A program made the position numbers and the translations under genes. A stretch of DNA of 64,000 nt, from contig JAHGAU010000009.1 of assembly GCA_019925105.1 (NCBI GenBank), positions 930,001 through 994,000 on the forward strand, given 5' to 3'. How positions within the stretch are numbered: the first letter of the stretch is position 1; every line of letters begins with the position of its first letter. This DNA comes from Niebla homalea (taxonomy: Eukaryota > Ascomycota > Lecanoromycetes > Lecanorales > Ramalinaceae). Shown here one piece after another: positions 47,640 to 61,059 of the stretch. Below the pieces are notes generated by a model. The model worked only from the letters and a program-made list of their open reading frames with translations. It was not told the DNA's origin and ran no database searches.

Positions 47640-50600
47640 CCGCTTTTTTTTTTTTTCCTTAATTAATAATAAATTTTCTCCGTAAAGTCTTTAATAACCT
47701 TATTTATCTTTATAATAAAATTAAATTATAATAATAATCCGGTAAATATTATAAACTTAACGGTTTTCTGGATATTTTACTTTATAAATAATATTTAATA
47801 ATAATTATAAATATTAACTTTTATAATAAGTCTTAATTTAATTTCCGTAAATAAAAGATAAAAAATAAGGACGTATATAATATTCTGCTTTTTTTATCCG
47901 TATTTATATCCGGCGTTTATCCGATTTCCGGTATATATAATAAATAAGAAATAAGTTAAACCGTTTTTACTTATCCGGAGTTAAATCGTTAATACGTTAT
48001 TAATTTTCTTTTCAATATTATAATAATAAAAATACTTATTAATAATCTTTTTATTATTAAAAATTAAATAATAACGGCTTTAAAGTATAAAGTTTTTATA
48101 TTTCCGTTAACGTTTAATTTATTTTATTATAGCTTATAAAGCGATTATTATAGCCTTTACTTTTTGAATTTTTTTGGTTTTAATTTTTTTTACGCTTAAT
48201 AAAAGTTTATACCCGTTTAAGTTAATTTCCGGGATATTAATAAAATTAACTTTTTTTAACTTATTCTTACTTCGTCTTAATAAGAAAAAAATAGATATCT
48301 TTAATTTATTCTTTTTAATTTAAGGCTTATTAAGATTCTAACGGATCCGTCCGTTTTTTATTATTATAATTAAATATATATATTTCTTTAACTTTACTTA
48401 AGCGATTATTTAATTTAATAAAACTTTAATCGGTAATATAAAAACCTTAAACTTTAATACGGGGATAAAGGTTACTTTATAAGTACCGTTAATTATTCTT
48501 AAATACCGGTTTTAAACTTTTTATAATATTTAAATAAACTCTTTCTTATATCTTAGAGTACCCTTAAGTATATATTAAATAATTATCATATATATTATAA
48601 TTAACTTTATTATAGTTTAATAAATAATTTAAACCTTTTATAACGTAGCTTTTTATATTAATATAGTAAAATAAATAAGGCTTTTTTCTTATAAAGTTAT
48701 CTTTTTTTAAACTTTTTTTATATAATCCTTTTAATTAAGCTTTTTATTTATTTAAAGGTTAAGGACTTTAATATTAATATCCGGCTTTATTGCGATTTTA
48801 TTTAAGTTTATTATAATTATTATATTATATAGCTTTAAACTTTTAATTATATAAATAAATTTATATTTATACGGTATAAATTAAGCCCCGTAAGTTCTTA
48901 TTTATTAAAAATAAACTTTATAAGTTTATTTTAATTTTAAATAATTTATACATATAAAAGTATTATAAATTAAAAAATAAACGTTATTAATAAAGTTTTT
49001 AATTTAAATTTTTTATTTTAACTTAATAAGCTTTTTAATTAATAAACCATTAAAAAATAAGAATAATATAAAAAAAAAAATCCTTAAGGAATCCCTATTA
49101 TAACGGATTTTATTAAACTTATTTTTTATCCTAAATTAATTAATATAATTTAATTGCTTAAGAAACTTTTTATTTATTTAATTAAGAAAAGTAATATCCT
49201 TTTCTTTTTTAAATTATATAATAACTTTTAATAATTTACTTTACTAAAAATACTTATAATATTAAGAAAGAAAAAACTTATAATATATTTCTTCCCGTAA
49301 TTTTATACCGTATATATATTATTAATTAATCCTTTAAGGGCTATTTCCGTTAATCGATTTCTCGTTATTTTTATTTATTAATGAAGGAGAAGTCCGTAAT
49401 TCTTTATATAATTATTAAGGATCTTTATTATTATTATCTTTAAAACTTTCCTTAATATATAAAGGAATATAATAAGTTTATAAGACTTTATTTTAAAGTA
49501 ATCCGGCTTAATAAGCTTCTTAAGGATAATTATCTTTATTTTTTTAAGCTTACGTAAGTAATAAATAATATTAAAATATACTTGAAAAAAAAAAAAAAAA
49601 AAAAACCCCTTTTAAACGGCAAAATTATTATTAATAAGAATTTATTAAAAATCTTATTTAATTCCGGGGCTTTATTTTTCTTTAATTTATTAATCGCTTT
49701 AATTATTGTATTTCATATTATTATTTTATTTATTAATATAGGGTTAAAATATATAACGTTATTAATATCGTTTAAGTTAATTTTTAACGGAAGGGGGAAA
49801 AATACTCTTTTAAGGGCCTTAATTTTACCGTTAAAGGTATTAATTAATATATTATCGGGTCTTTTAAAAGGTAGGAACTTAAGAATAAACTTTAATTTCC
49901 TATTTTATTCTTTATTATACTTTATTAACTTTTAAATATTATGAAATAAAACCGTTAAATTATATACCGTAAATTAAAAATATATTTACTTAATTTTCTT
50001 AATAATCCTTTCCTTTTTTTCTTGAATAATCCTTAATTAATTAAATATTTCTTAATTTTTATATTTAAAAGTTTACTTAATTAATTTTTTTATTTTTACG
50101 GTTATAATTATATACTTTTTATTTTAATAGGTTTTAACTCTTTAAAAGGGTTTTATTAATAAGATTATTTTATTAATTACCTCGTTTAATATTTTTATTA
50201 TTTATTTTATAAAGAGGTCGATCCGGTTTTTATTATTTAATTAAAAGAAATCTGCGAATTATATTACCGTTTCCTCCGCTTTTATATAAACCTTTATTTC
50301 TTTAACCGTTTTTTACGCTTTCCTTACTAATAATAATAAGGTCGTATTAACGGTTTAATTTAAAATTATTTATATTAATATATAATCTAAGTTATATTTT
50401 ACGTCCTTTTATAGCCCGTATATAATAATTATATTAACGATACCTTTTAAGTTAAACGTTAAGTTAATCGTAATCCTAAATCCTTAACCTTTTTATATTA
50501 TAGTCCCTTTTAACGTTAATAATATAAGGTCGGATTAAATAATAATTATTAATAACCTTTTAAACTTAATATAATTAATTATATATTTTTCTTTATTTTA

Positions 50601-51210
50601 CTTAATATAATAAAGATTAAAGTTTTTTATTAAGAGGTACTTACCGGATATAATTATAACTTCCTTAAGTAATAGGATCGTAAAAGGCTTTTTTTTATTA
50701 ATTAATAGCGGATTATACGTATTATAAATATTCAGATTTCCCTTAATATTTCTTTCTTAAATAACTCGGAACGTATATAGATTCCTTTTATAATAAATAA
50801 CGTTTTAATTATTTATATTTAACCTTTTATTTATAAAGAAATACATCCGTATTTTCTTATCTTTTTTAAAGGTTAAATAAAAATTATTTCCCGGGTTAAT
50901 TAAAAAGTATATATATAAATTATATAATAATTTTTATATTAGTATAATATTAATATCCTTTATTTTTTTAAATTTAAATATTAATATTATAACTTTAACT
51001 GCTTCTTTACGTATATTATATTATATTACCCTTAAAAGTATAAGTATCTTATATATTAATTTTTATTAAGTTTTTCCCGTTAACTTCTATTTATATAAAT
51101 AAATTTTTTTTAAAATTAAATATTATTTACCCCGATTTTCTTATTATAATAATTATCCCGGTTAAGTAGCCGGCTTTAAAGGTTAATATTGCTATAAACT
51201 TTTTCTATTT
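47640..51210 (-). pseudogene. L8 ORF2: endonuclease / reverse transcriptase (dead)
   Basis: Same order as L1 ORF2. The catalytic FVDD box reads FINN at 48983-48994. Stops at Q/W positions throughout. Ends placed by comparison with L1. Confidence 0.7.
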
Positions 51211-51289
51211 TATATTATTAATTATTACGCTTTATCCTTTTTTATTTAGCGGACTTTATTTACGTTTTAAGATCATCCTTAATTATTTT

Positions 51290-52941
51290 ACCGGTTTAGA
51301 TTTATATAAATTATAATATTAAACCTTAATTATTATCCTGGTTTTTTTACGTTAAGTTTCCTTAACCCTTATTATATATTATAAGTTTTATATTAAGTAA
51401 TTATTATTTTTATATATTACGTATTTAAACGTATTTTTTATTAAGCTTTTTATTATTAAGTTTACGTATTTATACGTATTATATCCTCCGGTATATATTA
51501 TATATTTTATATTATTTAAGTACCTCGTAATAATATATTTGTACCTTTAATTTTTAAAGTATTAATAGATATCCGTTACTTAATTTTATAGCCTTATTAA
51601 TTTAAGGAAATTACTTTTATTACCCTTTTATCGAAGATATTATTATATATCCTTATTAATATTACGTTTAGGATAATTATAGAATATTTCTTTATCCGGT
51701 TAAGGGCATCTGGCCTTTTTATTACGGGGGAAGGCTATAATTAATAATCTTTAGCCCGGGATAAAAGATTATATTCTCCCTTTTTATCCGTTTTAAAGTA
51801 ACCTCCCCTTTTTTTTAATAAATTTTATTAAGTATATCCTATTTACTATAATAATAAATAATTATCTTAATACCTTTTTTATTTTATATCTTTTTTTACC
51901 GGTCTATTTTTTTAACTTCTTAAGCCCTTTTTTTACCTTTAATAAAGTTATATTAAGGAGGATATCTTTACTTTATAGTTTACGTACCGTGATAATCTAT
52001 TTTATTAATAATTCCTTTATTACTTTAAACGCTTTTATTAATTATAAAGGACTTATTTTTATAATTATATTCCTCTTTTTTTTACTTAATAATTATATAG
52101 TTATTATTTTTACCTTCCTTAATACCGTTATTTTCTCCTTAACCCTTATTTCTTTTACTGCCGATATAAACGTTACTTTTATAACCCTTATTATTTAACT
52201 TACCCTTGTCTTTATTTATAAAGTTTCTTCTATCGCTCTTTTATTTTATATATAACTTCTTTAATTCCTTTTACCTTTTTTCGCCGGTACTTTTATGAAC
52301 GTTATTTAAGCTCCGTATAACCTCTTTAAATCCCTTAATCCCGCCTTTACTTTTACCTAAAAGTCTTTTACCCTTTATAGTTTAATCTATAATATCGGTT
52401 AAGTTTTTAATATAATATCCTTTTATTTAATCGTAAAAAAACCCTTTTATATTTTTATTATTTTTTCCTTTATTATATTCCCTCTACGCGTTTAACGGTT
52501 ACCCTTTTTTATAACTTATCCTTAATTACCTGATATTCTTTTATCCTCGCCCGGCCCTTTCTTAATTTATATACTTTTAATAAAGCCTTCTCCGCCCCCG
52601 CTTATTTTCTATCCGTTAGTACGTATTATCCCCGTTTCTTTTATTTTTTATTTATTTTTTATAATTATATTATTTTTATATATTATATACGTTTTTTTAC
52701 GCGTATCTTATTGATTATAAACTTTTTATTTAATTTAAGAGTTTTTTATTATATATTTATCGAGCCGTCCGTATAAATTATTATTATTTCTGTTAATAAA
52801 AGTTATTTATTTTTTTATCCTTTCTACTTCTATTATTATTCCGCTTCCGCTTATCGTATTTAAAGTATTTACCTTATTATTACTTAAGCTATATATATGT
52901 ATATCATTTTGAACCTCTGGGGTCCCGTTGTTTATCGCCAT
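51290..52941 (-). pseudogene. L8 ORF1: gag-like protein (dead)
   Basis: The ATG at 52941-52939 is intact (MAINNGTPEV). The zinc-knuckle zone is at about 51350-51570 by comparison with L1. TAA/TAG interruptions are frequent. Confidence 0.65.
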
Positions 52942-52982
52942 CTCTTTCAGCTTTCTGTTCTATATACCCAATTATAATAATC

Positions 52983-53816
52983 TTATATATATTATAAATA
53001 TTTAAGTTTCCTTTAATATTTCTTTTTTATATAATTCGAAATATATATAAATTCCTTCCGTAATAAATAACGTTTTAATTATTTATATTTAACTTTTTAT
53101 TTATAAAGAAATATATTTATATCGTTTTATTTTTTTTAAAAGTTAAATAAAAATTATTTCTTAAGTTAATTAAAAAGTATATATACGGACTATATAATAA
53201 CTTTTATATTATTATAATATTAATATTCTTTATTTCTTTAAATTTAAATATTAATATTATAATTTTAATTGCTTCTTTACGTACGTTATATTATATTATC
53301 CTTAAAAGTATAAATATATTATATATTAATTTTTATTAAGTTCTCCTTATTAATTTTTATTTATATAAATTATTTTTCCTTAAGGTTAAATATTATTTAT
53401 CTTAACCTTTTTATTATAATAATTATCCTGATTAAATAATCGGCTTTAAAAATTAATATCGCTATAAGCTTTCTTTTTTTATATTATTAATTATTACGTT
53501 TTATCTTTTTTTATTTAATAAACTTTATTTATATCTTAAGATTATTTTTAACTATTTTATTAATCTAAATTTATATAAATTATAACGTTAAATTTTAACC
53601 GTTATTTTAAATTTTTTACGTTAAGTTTCTTTAACTTTTATTATATATTATAAATCTTATATTAAATAATTATTATTCTTATACGTTACGTATTTTCATG
53701 TATTTTTTATTAAGCTTTTTAAAATTAAATTTATGTATTTATATATATTATACTTTTTAACGTATATTATATACTTTATATTATTAAGGTATTTTATCGT
53801 AATATATTTATATTCT
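52983..53816 (-). mobile_element. LINE L7, ORF2 N-terminal and ORF1 end
   Basis: Continues L7 between L8 and L4: endonuclease region and the ORF1 zinc-knuckle side. Ends at the L4 target duplication. Confidence 0.8.
53804..53816 (+). repeat. Target-site duplication of L4, left (ATATTTATATTCT)
   Basis: 13 bp, identical to 61060-61072. Confidence 0.8.
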
Positions 53817-53882
53817 GATATATTCCCTTTTTTCCTTAAGTATATAAATATACCTTAATATAGCGTTGAACGTTAATAACAT

Positions 53883-55560
53883 ATGGCGACGAACAACGGG
53901 ACCCCAGAGGTCAGAAACGATATACGCGTATATAGTTTAAGTGATAATAAGAATAATATTTTAAATACGATAAACGGAGGCGGAATAATAATAAAAATAA
54001 AAAGGGAAAAAGGGTAAACGGCCCAGGTTAATAGGAACGGTAATAAATCATATAAATAACTCGATAAATACGAAATAAAAAAACCTTAAATTAAATAAAG
54101 AATTTATAATTAATAAGATATACGTAAAGGAATACGTATAACGTATAAAAATATTATTATAAAAGGTAATAAATAAAAAACGGAGGGGACGAGGACGTTA
54201 CGCGGGGACGGATAAAAAGTAAGCGGAGGCGTAAAAGGTTTTATTAAGTATATATGAATTAAGAAAAAACTAAATAAAAATAAGGAAATATTAAATAAAT
54301 AAAAATAAATTATAAAAAGAAATAATTATTAAATATATAAAAAAAAAGTAAAAAAGGAAAAAACGGTAAAAACATTAAAAGGCTTTTTTATAATTATATA
54401 AAAGGATATTACGTTAAAGACTTAACCAATATTATAAATTGGGCTACGGGGAGTAAAAAATTTTTACGTAAATATAAAAAGAAGTTTAAAGGAGTTAAAG
54501 AGGTTACGTAGAACTTAAAAGGCAATAGTAAAAGCGCCGGCGGACGGGGGTAAAAAGAAATAAAGAGGATACGTATAAAGTAAAGGAGTAACGGGGAAAG
54601 CTTTAAAGAAAAGAATAAAAATAAATTAAATAATAAGGGCCATAAAGGTAATATTAACGTTAACGGTAAAGGAGGTAAAGATAAGGGAGAAAACGGCAGT
54701 ATTAAAAAAACAAGGATAATAACCATATAATTATCGGGCGAAAAGGAAAGGAGTATAATAATGAAAATGAACCCGTTATAATTAATAAAAACGTTTAAGG
54801 TAACAGGAAAGCTATTAACGGAATAAATTATTATAATACGTAAACTATAAAACGGGGATATCCTCCTTAATATAGCCTTATTAGAAATAAAGAAAAGGTT
54901 AAAAAATTAAAAGGATAAACCGGTAAAAAAAGGTATAAAACGGTAAAAGTATTAAAATAATCCTTTATTATTGCGGTAAACAGAATATACTTAATAAAAT
55001 TTATAAAGAAAGAAAGGGAAGTTACCTTAAAATAGATAAAAAAAGAATATAGTCCTTTATTTTAAATTAAAGATTATTAATTATAATCTCCTTTTTATAA
55101 TAAAGAAATTAAATACCTTTAATTATATAAAGAAATATTTTATAATTATCTTAAGCGTAACGTTAATAAGGATATATAACGATATCTTTAATAAAAAGGT
55201 AATAAAGGATAAGTTTTTTAAATTAATAAAACCTTAAAATTAAGTAACGGATATCTATTAATATTTTAAATATTAAAAATACGGGTATATTATTACGAAG
55301 TACCTTAATAATATAAAGTATATAATATATATTAAAGGGTATAATATATATAAATATATTAACTTAATAATAAAAAACTTAATAAAAAACGTACCGAAAT
55401 ATATAACGTATAATAATAATAATTACTTGGTATAAGATTTATAATATACGGTAAAAACGAAGAAGATTTAACGTAAAAAAATTAGGATAATAATTAAAAT
55501 TTAACGTTATAACTTATATAAATTTAAATTAATAAGGTAATTAAAAACGGTCTTAAGACG
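53883..55560 (+). pseudogene. L4 ORF1: gag-like protein (dead)
   Basis: The ATG at 53883 gives MATNNGTPEVRND. The first 200 codons are strongly charged (K/E/G rich) with few stops. Further on the frame decays. The antisense frame at 54409-54726 is a by-product of this purine-rich strand. Cys/His boxes near 55260-55460 are changed mostly to Tyr. Confidence 0.7.
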
Positions 55561-57657
55561 TAAACGGAACTTATTAAACGGAAAAAAGTAAAACGCAATA
55601 TTTAATAACGTAAAAAAGAAGAAACTTATAGCAATATTAACTTTTAAGGCTGGCCGCTTAATCGGGATTATTATTATAACGAGAAGATTAGAATAAATAA
55701 TATTTAACCTTAAAAAAGACTATTTATATAAATAAAATTCAATAAAAAAAGCTTAATAAATATTAATATTTAATATACTTACGTTTTTAAAAGTAATATA
55801 ATATAACGTATATAAGGAAATAATTAAAGCCGTAATATTAATATTTAAATTTAAAAAGATAAAAAATATTAATATTATAATAATATAAAAGCCGTTATAT
55901 AATTTATATATTTATTTTTTAATTAACTTAAGAGATAATTTTTATTTAATTTTTAAAAATAATAAAATAACGCGGATATATTTTTTTATTAATAAGAAAT
56001 TAAATATAAATAATTAGGACGTTACTTATTACAGAAAGAACTTATATATACTTTAAATCGTATAAAAAAGGGATATTAAAAGTAATTTAAATATTTATAA
56101 TACGTATAATCCGCTATTAACCAATAAAAAGAAACTTTTTATAATTTTATTACTTAAGGATATTATAACTATATTTAATAAGTATTTTTTAATAAAGGAT
56201 TTTAATCTTTATTACGTTTAATAAAATAAAAACGATTATATAATTAATTATATTGAATTTAAAAAGCTATTAATAATTATTATATAATTTAATTTTATAT
56301 ATTAATATTAAAAAAAACTATTATATAAAAAAGTTATAAACTTAAGACTATAATTAACTTAATATTTAACTTAAAAGGTATTATTAATTTAATTATAATA
56401 TATAGACCCCGAAAAGACTTAAAATATGGTTCAGATTACGTCCCGATATAAATAACTTTAAATTAATCCGTTAATATAACTCTGTTTTTACCGTTTAAAC
56501 GAACGTAAAAGATAATTAAGGAAATTAAAGTATTTATAAAAATAATAAAAATAATATTTTAATTAACGGAGCTCTCCCGGCTTAATAATAAAAAATAAAT
56601 CGATTATTTTATAAAACGGATAATAAAGGCTTTAAATAAAGTAATTAATATTATAATTTTAATAATAAAGCCGTTTTAAAGAGTTAAAATTTATTAAAAT
56701 AAAAAATATATAAAAGCGATTATAAAAATAAAAACGTTTATAAAGTAAGTTATTAAATATAGGAACCAAAAGACGTTTTAACGGTTAAAAAAAGCTTAAA
56801 AAGAAAAAGAAAAAATTATCCGGAAGGCTAAATAAACGTATTTTTAAACTATAATATATAATTTAACGGTTTCCCCTTATAATATTTAAAAGTTAATAAA
56901 ATATAATAAAGAATAAAGTAAGAAATTTAAATTTATTTTTAAGTTTTTACCCTTAAAAAGACCAGACGATATAATAATAAATACCTTTAACGGTAAAATT
57001 AAGGCTCTTAAAGGGGCGTTTTTTCCCTTATTACCGGAAGTTAACTTAAAAATATTAATAATATAATATATTTTAAATTAATAATAATAAATTAAATAAT
57101 AACTTAAAAAATAATAATTAAAACGATTAATAAATTAAAGAAAAATAAGGCCCCCGGACTTAACGGCATATTAAATAAGTTCCTATTTATAATAATATTA
57201 TTATTTAAAAAAGTCTTTATTTACTTATTTTAAGCTTATTTTAATATAAGATATTACTTTTATAAATTTAAAAAAATTAAAATAATTATCCTTAAGAAGC
57301 TAATTAAATTAAATTACTTAAAAATAAAATCGTATAAACTTATAATACTCTTTTATACGTTAAAGAAGGCTTTAAAGTCGGTAATTATAAAGATACTGAA
57401 TAATTACGTAAAAGGGTATAAACTACTTTTTAATTAATAAATGAAAATAAAAAAAGGACGGTTAACGGAAACGGCTCTTAAAGGCTTAATTAATAACGTA
57501 TATACGATATAAAACTATAGGAAGAAATACGTTATAAGTCTTTTTTCTTTAAATATTATAAAAACGTTTAATAAGGTAAATTACTAAAGGTTATTATATA
57601 ATTTACGGAAGAAAAGGATTTTATTTTTCCTTATGAATTAATTAAAGAGTTTCTTAA

Positions 57658-57662
57658 GTAAT
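57658..57662 (+). repeat. Target-site duplication of A3, left (GTAAT)
   Basis: Identical to 59077-59081. Confidence 0.85.
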
Positions 57663-57825
57663 TGTTATGTGCAATGTACGCATGCCAAGAGCTTGTCGGG
57701 CATTAATACCCAAAGGGGTATAGTAGCTTGGTACGTATACTTATATTGCGCACCTTTATAGCTAGGTAGATACTTATTATATATATTATACCCACTTTTT
57801 ACCTCAGTACTCTCAATACCTAATA
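57663..57825 (+). repeat. Left LTR of A3 (163 bp)
   Basis: RIP-changed at many CpA/TpG sites; end TACCTAATA. Confidence 0.9.
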
Positions 57826-57869
57826 AATAGTAGCAATAGCTTTGGTCATTTAAGTTTTTAATATAGATA

Positions 57870-58328
57870 TTATATAACCTTTAACACCCTGTTATCAGCG
57901 GTAATTACATTATAGCTTATCTACTTAATCCCTTTACCACCGGAGTCTTTAACTAAATATCTTACCGTTATACCTTTATTTACCAGAACTATATTAATAG
58001 CTTTAGCTGGCTTAATCATATTATCCTCGATACTATTATATTTATCAGCTTTTAAATCGACTAGATCACCTCTCTTAATAGCTTAAACCTTACTTGTAAG
58101 ATCCAGGACTTCATCCACCCCATCTACTTCATCAGCAAGCTCACCAGCAAGCTCACCAGCAAGCTCACCAGCAAGCTCACCAGCAAGCTTACCAGCAAGC
58201 TACTTCTCACCCAAACCCTACCTTACCATCCACGACCTTTACATGAGATTTACACCTCTTAAATCTCTTACTTTACCAAAATCAACACCCTCAGTTAAAG
58301 TATTACTACCACGGGTCTTTCCCACCAT
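57870..58328 (-). pseudogene. Conserved family A reading frame, copy in A3
   Basis: 153 codons including stop; starts MVGKTRGSNTLTEGVDFGK, then an ELAG repeat, then DEVDGVDEVLDL, RGDLVDLKADKYNSIED, and ends ISYNVITADNRVLKVI. Aligned over its length with 562-966 in A1; the start (LTEG, then GINL) is also seen in A2. Internal stops are TAA/TAG only. The composition looks like a normal acidic/basic soluble protein, not a chance AT-rich frame. It runs antisense to the orientation inferred from LTR homology. The opposite frame is also open over much of this stretch. Function unknown. Confidence 0.42.
58132..58201. repeat. 12-bp tandem repeat in A3 (about six units)
   Basis: Units of AGCAAGCTCACC, nearly perfect, in frame with the minus-strand reading (four residues, LAGE). 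A1 has a single unit here, so the array expanded in A3. CpA sites in the array are not RIP-changed. Confidence 0.9.
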
Positions 58329-58913
58329 GATACTCAAAGACCTTTACCGCAAATTTATACCATCAGCCAAACATAAGTAAAAGCCTTTAGCCAAGCCACT
58401 TATAATTATTATGGACGAGCTTTGAAGCGCTATTTAAGTTAATAATAAGAAGATTTATAAGGTTATAATAAAAGCCGTAAAAAAAGCTTAAAAGCTTAAA
58501 ATATAAATAAGTATACCTTTAAAAGAGGTATACATAAATTAACTAAATAATAATTAAAGCCTTATTATACTTTTAAGGATTACCTTTTCTATATAACTAA
58601 TTAAGTAAGACCCGATTTAGTTAATCTACGGATATTACGGATTTAAGCGATTTAGCTTACTTATAAAATACTTAAATCCATGATTATTTCCCGGGTAAGA
58701 TTACGATAACTACCCGGTTTATAATTTTTCAACTTTTTAACTTTCCCTTAATAATAGGCCTTAATGCTTAACCATTACCACTTCTTTTTACTTCTTTAAT
58801 ATACTTAGTACGAGATATACCTAATCCCCGGCCCCGGAGCCGCTTTTTATAATAAGGACTTCTACTTCACCATCGCAATAAGGGCGTTGCGGTCTTTCTT
58901 TTTATGGTGTATT

Positions 58914-59076
58914 TATTATGTGCAATATACGTATGCCAAGAGCTTGTCGGGCACTAACACCCAAAGGGGTATAGTGGCTTGGCACGCACACTCATATTAC
59001 GCACCTTCATAGCTAGGTAGACACTCATCATACATATTACACCCACTTTTTACCTCAGTACTCTCAGTACCTGACA
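58914..59076 (+). repeat. Right LTR of A3 (163 bp)
   Basis: Better kept than the left LTR; only the first bases are RIP-changed (TATTATG). Confidence 0.9.
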
Positions 59077-61059
59077 GTAATTAAATAACGTTAATTAACC
59101 TAGGATAAAAAATAAATATAATAGAGCCCGTAATAATAAAAATTCCTTAAAAGTTATTTATTTCCTTAATCTTATTCTTATTCTTTAACGGCTTATTTAT
59201 TGAAAACTTAATAAAATTAAAATAAAAAATTTAAATAAAGGGCTTTATTAATAATATTTATTTCTTTGCTTATAATACGTTTATTTATATAAATTATTTA
59301 AAGCTAAAATAGGCTTATAAAGTCTATTTATAATAAATAAAAATATATAAAGCCTAATTCGCCCCGTATAAGTATAAGCTTATTTATATAATAAGGAGCC
59401 CGAAGTTATACGATATAATAATTATAGTGGACTTAAGTAATATAACGGTAAAACCGGAAGTCAGTATTAAGGTATTTAATTTATAAATTAATAAAAAACT
59501 AAATTAAAAAGATTATATAAAAAAAATCTAAAAGAAAATAATTTTATAGGAAAGGGGCCTTATTTATTTTACGGCGTTAACGTAAAAAGCTACCTTATAG
59601 AAGGTTAAAACCGTTTATTAAACGGTTATAAAGTTTACGTTAATATATACGGTAATTATTTAATATATATTTAAGAATACGCTTAAATATAGGAAAAAGC
59701 CCGTCCGGTAACTATAGAAAATTTAAAACTGATATTTAAAAATAATAAATAAAATATATAAAGCGACTCTTATCCCGGTACTAGAATCCGAGGTCTTTAT
59801 ATTATTAATAAAGTTAACCTTAAATTAAATAATTATTTAAGTAAGGCTTAAAAGGAATATAAACTTAATTACGTTAATAAAAAATAAACGTATTTATTAA
59901 AACTATAAAAGGTTTTAGATAAAAAAACGCAGAAAAAAAAATATTTACCCTTTTTACGGAAATTAAACTAGAATAAGTTAAAAAAGAAATCGACCTAATT
60001 TACGTTTAAAAAGTTAACGTAAGAATATATAAACTTTTATTAAAAGTAAAAACAACGGAAAAAAAGAAAACCGTGAAGGTAAAGTTAACGGCGATTACTT
60101 TATAGACTATAAAAAAAATAAACAGAATATTAACGTAGATATAAAGAATTAATCCTTTAAAGGCGATAATACCCGGTATTAAATAGTAACGAGATTATTA
60201 ATAAGTATTTTTAATATTATAGGATTATAAAGAAAGGTAATAACGCGTTAATAATTTAACTCCGGATAAGTAAAAATAGCTTAATTTATTTCCTTTTTAT
60301 TATATATACCGGTAGCCGGATTAACGTTAACTATAAATATAAATAATAAAAGTAGAACGCCGTATACGTATTAATTTCTTATTTACTATTTAAGGAGCGT
60401 AAATTAAAATTAATTAAAAGGGTAAAGATTAACGATTATTATTAAATACTTATTAATAAAAAAAGTATTAAAACGGCTATTAAATTTATAATGGTTATAA
60501 GCCTATTATTATAATTCAGTTTAACCAAAAAAATAAATAAAATAATCGAAAATTTAATTAAAAAACCTTACCGCCGGCTTAAAAATAAAAAGTAACGGCG
60601 GGAAAACTATACTTAATAAAAAACTAAAAAGGCTATAAATATTAAAGTGGCATAAAAAATAATACTATATTAATCGGTAGAATTATATAAATAAAATAAT
60701 AATAATATACGTATTAATAAGGATATTTAATGGTATAATCGGAATTTTAAATTTTAATATTAAATAAACCTATAAAGTAATAAAAGAGTAATAAGTTTAA
60801 AAGTAATCTTTAAATAAATTTAATCGTAATATTATAAGTTTTCTTAAAAAAAATATATAAATAAATTCTTACTCTTTAAACGGCCGTAAATACTTTTAAC
60901 CCTTAAAACGTAAGTAAAAGCTAGGTAAATACCGGTTTTTATTCTTAACGTTATAGATATCGGGTTTTTTACGGTTATTAATAAAACTAAATGGCCAAGT
61001 ATTAAGGAACGCCGGAATTAGCTTAGCTAGATCCGTAGTATAAATTAATCAATCAATCA

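Larger units (their letters stand above)
47148..52982 (-). mobile_element. L8: complete Tad-type LINE, RIP-degraded (5.83 kb)
   Basis: Reverse orientation. The tail reads TTGATTGATTGATTG at 47148, with the 3' signature CTAATTCCGGCG near 47189. It has full ORF2 and ORF1, a 41-bp leader and a 12-bp target duplication. Same length class as L1 and L4. A run of about 20 A at 49585-49605 expands a shorter A-run found at the same place in L7. The long plus-strand open frame at 49582-49935 is antisense to the reverse transcriptase. Confidence 0.85.
57663..59076 (+). mobile_element. A3: miniature LTR element, family A reference copy (1.41 kb)
   Basis: Two 163-bp LTRs (57663-57825 and 58914-59076), TGTTATGTGCA start and TACCTGACA end, exact GTAAT duplication. 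The 1.09-kb interior has AATAGTAGCAATAGCT next to the left LTR (a possible primer-binding site), a 12-bp tandem array (58132-58201), a conserved minus-strand frame, and the GATTATTTCCCGGGT block (58683-58697) shared with C. The right LTR is less mutated than the left. No reverse transcriptase or integrase, so it must rely on other elements. Inserted in L4 ORF2. Confidence 0.9.
55640..60590 (+). pseudogene. L4 ORF2: endonuclease / reverse transcriptase (dead, split by A3)
   Basis: Relics in order: INLIFNLKGII and GSDYVPI (endonuclease, about 56350-56450), KNKAPGLNGILNKFL at about 57143-57187 (reverse-transcriptase KAPG.DGI motif, well kept), then insertion of A3. FINN for FVDD follows at 59244-59255, reading GFINNIYFFAYN, and the C-terminal region reaches 60590. 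Both catalytic Asp are Asn. The 57143 stretch is one of the least damaged protein motifs in the window. Confidence 0.78.
53817..61059 (+). mobile_element. L4: complete Tad-type LINE interrupted by A3
   Basis: Forward LINE of 5.82 kb once A3 and its duplication are removed. It has a 66-bp leader, ORF1, ORF2, a 3' UTR with the GAATTAGCTTAGCTAGATCC signature, an ATCA tail (about 61045-61059) and a 13-bp target duplication. RIP damage is lighter in ORF1 (53880-54780) than in L1, which makes this a good copy for reading the family. Confidence 0.88.

Noticed and set aside
49582..49935. A 117-codon plus-strand frame starting with a Lys run.
   Set aside because: Antisense to the reverse-transcriptase region of LINE L8; the same antisense opening appears in L7 (46067-46276) and, mirrored, in L1 (5705-5950). 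RIP makes TAA/TAG on the coding strand and leaves the opposite strand open. The Lys run is a long A-run.
54409..54726. A 105-codon minus-strand frame rich in Leu, Pro and Phe.
   Set aside because: Antisense to the purine-rich, Lys/Gly/Glu-coding part of L4 ORF1; composition is explained by that strand.
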